Shown in pieces: positions 21,331-22,858 of a stretch of DNA of 22,858 bases; the first letter of the stretch is position 1; each line of letters opens with the position of its first letter. Position numbers and translations under genes: made by a program. The notes under the pieces were generated by a model. That model had not been told where the DNA came from. It saw only the letters and a program-made list of their open reading frames with translations, and ran no database searches. Source of the stretch: a virus; the IMG/VR virus record IMGVR_UViG_3300031825_000368, positions 1-22,858 of that record; one strand, 5' to 3'.

Positions 21331-21359
21331 AGTCTATTCACTAGACTGTTTCTAGTCAA
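21331..21359 (-). promoter_or_regulatory. hicAB promoter and operator
   Basis: On the minus strand TTGACT (-35, 21359-21354) and TAGACT (-10, 21336-21331) are 17 bases apart, and GTG of hicA begins six bases later. AGTCTA (21331-21336) and TAGACT (21342-21347) form an inverted repeat covering the -10. CTAGA (21341-21345) and TCTAG (21351-21355) form a second in the spacer, reaching the -35. Both arrangements suit autorepression by HicB. Confidence 0.65.
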
Positions 21360-21396
21360 GCGAGTAGACAAAATATCGATGTGGCTAGGGCGCATG

Positions 21397-21436
21397 GAAA
21401 CGCCCCCACCCTCGTCGCGAGGATGGGGGCGCTTTC
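21397..21436 (-). terminator. Terminator of the DUF2637-type gene
   Basis: GAAACGCCCCCACCCTCG (21397-21414) pairs with the complementary run ending GGGGGCGCTTTC (to 21436), with one bulge and one mismatch around a 3-nt loop. It lies 63 bases past the stop of the minus-strand gene and before the hicA promoter. It is related to the terminators at 2531 and 20611. Confidence 0.75.
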
Positions 21437-21498
21437 GCCGTGTGGACGTGGGCGGTGCTTCCCGGGCCGAAGCCCCACCGCCCACGCGAGGATCCAGC

Positions 21499-22182
21499 CT
21501 ACGACGCGACAGGCGCCGCCAGCCATCTCCTGACCGTCGCCTCCGACTTCCCGATCTCATCCGCGATCGCATAGTTCGACCACCCGTCAGCGCGGAGCTG
21601 GCGCGCACGGTGACGCAGTGCGTCCACCGTGTCGCCCGGCACGTCATCCGGTCGCGTCTCTTCGGCTGGTTCGGACGCGGCCACCACGGTGAGCTGCGCT
21701 GACGCATGCGACGCCGGTGCGTCATCGGATGCGATCGGCTCGGTAATAGTATTTACCGGCCGATTGTTGTCACTGGACGACGTCGTGCTCGTGCGCGCCC
21801 GGGCGCGCACGATCGCCAAGTGCGTCACCGCCAGCGCAGCTGCTGGAGGAACCACCGCCACCGCAGTGCCTACTGCCGGATGCAGCGGCCCGGCCGGCAA
21901 CAGCACATGCGCGATGTTCCCGGCCACCGACACGACTGCGCCGAGCCACAGCAGCGACCACGCGTACCGCCGCGCCCCACTGTCGGCGGCGAACGTCACC
22001 ACCGCCCACGTGCCGGCGAGGATCAGCCCGTCGACGACCAGCGGCCACACGGCCGCCTGCGCGCGCCCCAACCCCGCTCGCGCCGCCAGGTCCGCCAGTG
22101 CGGTGTACGACAGCCACAGTGCCGCCAGCCCGAGGGCTGCAACGAAGAGGCCGTCCCGAGGTGTCACCCGAGGTGCTGACAA
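21499..22182 (-). CDS. DUF2637-like membrane protein with C-terminal HTH (227 aa)
   Basis: Four membrane segments are visible, at about 11-30, 43-65, 74-96 and 103-126, with the DUF2637 style (LWLSYTALADLAARAGLG, WPLVVDGLILAGTWAV). A Ser/Thr/Asp-rich cytoplasmic linker follows, then a helix-turn-helix (ADGWSNYAIADEIGKSEATV). DUF2637 proteins are common on actinobacterial plasmids, integrative elements and prophages, where the family is linked to transfer or plasmid spread; the HTH suggests DNA is brought to the membrane. TTG 22182 is chosen because GAAGGAG sits eight bases upstream; an ATG at 22236 would add 18 polar residues without a ribosome site. Confidence 0.75.
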   Translation of the reverse strand: MSAPRVTPRDGLFVAALGLAALWLSYTALADLAARAGLGRAQAAVWPLVVDGLILAGTWAVVTFAADSGARRYAWSLLWLGAVVSVAGNIAHVLLPAGPLHPAVGTAVAVVPPAAALAVTHLAIVRARARTSTTSSSDNNRPVNTITEPIASDDAPASHASAQLTVVAASEPAEETRPDDVPGDTVDALRHRARQLRADGWSNYAIADEIGKSEATVRRWLAAPVAS

Positions 22183-22381
22183 TGTCCCATCTCCTTCTGA
22201 TCGGTGCGATGCGGACCGCCCTTCCTCGGCCCGCATCGCGATGTACCGCTTATGAACCGGAAACCCCGTAAACCGCCCGGAACTACGGGCACCAATCGGC
22301 GCCGACCATCACCCACGGATTCACTCGATACGCTGCACCAACCGAACCCACCCGCCCCCGCCAACACCCACCCCGCCACAT
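22183..22381. other. Short gene-free stretch before the attachment site
   Basis: No gene or strong hairpin is seen. Its right half is very C-rich on the plus strand (CCCACCCGCCCCCGCCAACA) and holds no start codon with a ribosome site. It probably contains the DUF2637 promoter on the minus strand, but no clear -35/-10 pair can be named. Confidence 0.45.
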
Positions 22382-22433
22382 AAGCCCTGGCGAGGCGGCG
22401 GAGGACCCGGGTTCGATTCCCGGCAGCTCCACC
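22382..22433 (+). ncRNA. ssrA: 3' fragment of ssrA (tmRNA), putative attR
   Basis: GACCCGGGTTCGATTCCCGG forms a perfect T arm (CCGGG TTCGATT CCCGG), followed by the acceptor strand CAGCTCC, discriminator A and CC. The ending GGCAGCTCCACC is the hallmark of tmRNA, and no matching 5' half, anticodon arm or D arm lies upstream. The fragment is followed by a terminator and a host gene, so it is the displaced 3' end left when a phage integrates into ssrA and supplies its own copy at the left junction. The left limit of homology is uncertain. Confidence 0.78.
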
Positions 22434-22440
22434 GGAACGC

Positions 22441-22472
22441 GAAGGACCCCGGCCACCCGGCCGGGGTCCTTC
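22441..22472 (+). terminator. Intrinsic terminator of ssrA
   Basis: GAAGGACCCCGGCC (22441-22454) pairs perfectly over 14 bp with GGCCGGGGTCCTTC (22459-22472) across a 4-nt loop, directly after the ssrA 3' end. It probably belongs to the host ssrA transcript. Confidence 0.8.
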
Positions 22473-22488
22473 GCATCTGCCGGACCTC

Positions 22489-22494
22489 TACGGT
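22489..22494 (+). promoter_or_regulatory. -10 element for a leaderless start (crcB)
   Basis: TACGGT, seven bases, then ATG at 22502, the same spacing as the phage genes at 3524, 18044 and 18757. Confidence 0.5.
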
Positions 22495-22501
22495 TACCGG
22501 C

Positions 22502-22858
22502 ATGGAGTACAAGCCGACGGCCGTGGTCGCCGCGGGCGGAGCGGTGGGCGCCGTGGCCCGGTACGCCCTGGCCGTGCAGTTCCCCGGCATCTGGACGATC
22601 GCGGCGATCAACGTCGCCGGCTCGCTGCTGCTCGGCCTCGTCGCCGCGCTGCTCGGTCCCGATCGCCTGTGGCGCCTGTTCCTGGGTGTCGGCGTACTCG
22701 GCGGCTACACCACCTTTTCCACGTTCGCCGTCGACACCGTCCGCCACCCCGCGACGGCCGTCCTGTACGTGACTGTGACCCTCGTCGGGGCACTCACGGC
22801 GGCACGCGTCGGGATGGCCACCGGTGAGGCGTGGCGGCACCGGTCGGCGACCCGATGA
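22502..22858 (+). CDS. crcB: Fluoride channel CrcB/Fluc (118 aa), host gene
   Basis: The protein is a dual-topology membrane channel that exports fluoride. Family signatures are present: GGAVGAVARYAL (residues 12-23), INVAGSLLLG with Asn37, and GGYTTFSTF (67-75), which carries the Phe-box residues and the central Na+ site. Four membrane helices and a length of 118 match the family. The gene is complete and ends at the last base of the window. It is followed or accompanied by a second crcB in many actinobacteria, outside this window. No fluoride riboswitch can lie between the ssrA terminator and the start, since only 29 bases are available. Confidence 0.93.
   Translation: MEYKPTAVVAAGGAVGAVARYALAVQFPGIWTIAAINVAGSLLLGLVAALLGPDRLWRLFLGVGVLGGYTTFSTFAVDTVRHPATAVLYVTVTLVGALTAARVGMATGEAWRHRSATR

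Larger units (their letters stand above)
1..22433. mobile_element. Right-hand part of an integrated siphophage (prophage)
   Basis: A continuous block of phage connector, tail, lysis and accessory genes ends at a 3' fragment of ssrA, beyond which lies an ordinary host gene (crcB). The order connectors, chaperone, tape measure, minor tail, lysis is typical of long-tailed siphophages of actinobacteria. The left end, integrase and head genes are not in the window. All late genes seen have intact frames, so this part does not look decayed. That the element is an integrated prophage rather than a free phage is inferred from the host flank on the right. Confidence 0.88.

Noticed and set aside
22386-22433. 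Complete tRNA gene
   Set aside because: Only the T arm and 3' acceptor strand are present; no D arm, anticodon arm or 5' acceptor strand can be found, and the ending fits tmRNA.

Overview
The window is high-GC actinobacterial DNA. Most of it (about 1-22433) is the right-hand part of an integrated siphophage, followed by one host gene. The host is probably in the Mycobacteriales (Rhodococcus, Gordonia, Dietzia or a relative). This rests on the GC-rich codon use, the ReqiPepy6-Gp37-like hub, NlpC/P60-like domain in the tape measure, three WTNT-type minor tail proteins, and leaderless TANNNT promoters. Genus cannot be fixed from the sequence. No integrase, repressor, terminase, portal or capsid gene is visible, so the left end of the prophage lies outside the window.

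Layout. 1-102 is the 3' end of an SGNH-hydrolase-like gene. 103-1606 has no convincing gene but holds a repeated array of strong inverted repeats that looks like structured non-coding RNA. 1607-3415 is accessory DNA: a small YjzC-like gene on the minus strand, a divergent small zinc-ribbon gene, terminators and a palindrome, and a minus-strand lipoprotein gene. From 3524 the plus-strand late genes run almost without gaps: head-tail connectors (3524-5504), a tail assembly chaperone (5570), a 69-residue helical protein (6031), a 1934-residue tape measure protein (6271-12075), then a distal-tail/minor tail set (12086-18015) with a hub and receptor-binding-type proteins. A second tail assembly chaperone, with a -1 frameshifted C-terminal extension, sits out of place at 18044-18702. 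Lysis follows: M23 endopeptidase, GH25 muramidase and a two-TM holin (18757-20596). Minus-strand genes close the prophage: a hicA-hicB toxin-antitoxin operon and a DUF2637-type membrane protein with a C-terminal HTH.

The right boundary is a 3' fragment of ssrA (tmRNA) at about 22382-22433, followed by an intact intrinsic terminator and the host fluoride channel gene crcB/fluC. This is what is expected when a phage integrates at the 3' end of ssrA.

The most unusual feature is the RNA-like array at 111-1280. A three-hairpin module of about 190 nt occurs twice with matched spacing. Its last two hairpins recur two more times. The stem of the final hairpin changes on both sides between copies while its roughly 12-nt G-rich loop is kept, which is the signature of conserved RNA structure. 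Also notable are the duplicated chaperones, the shared start-site architecture TAnnnT + 6-7 nt + ATG/GTG at seven genes, and a family of related terminator hairpins.
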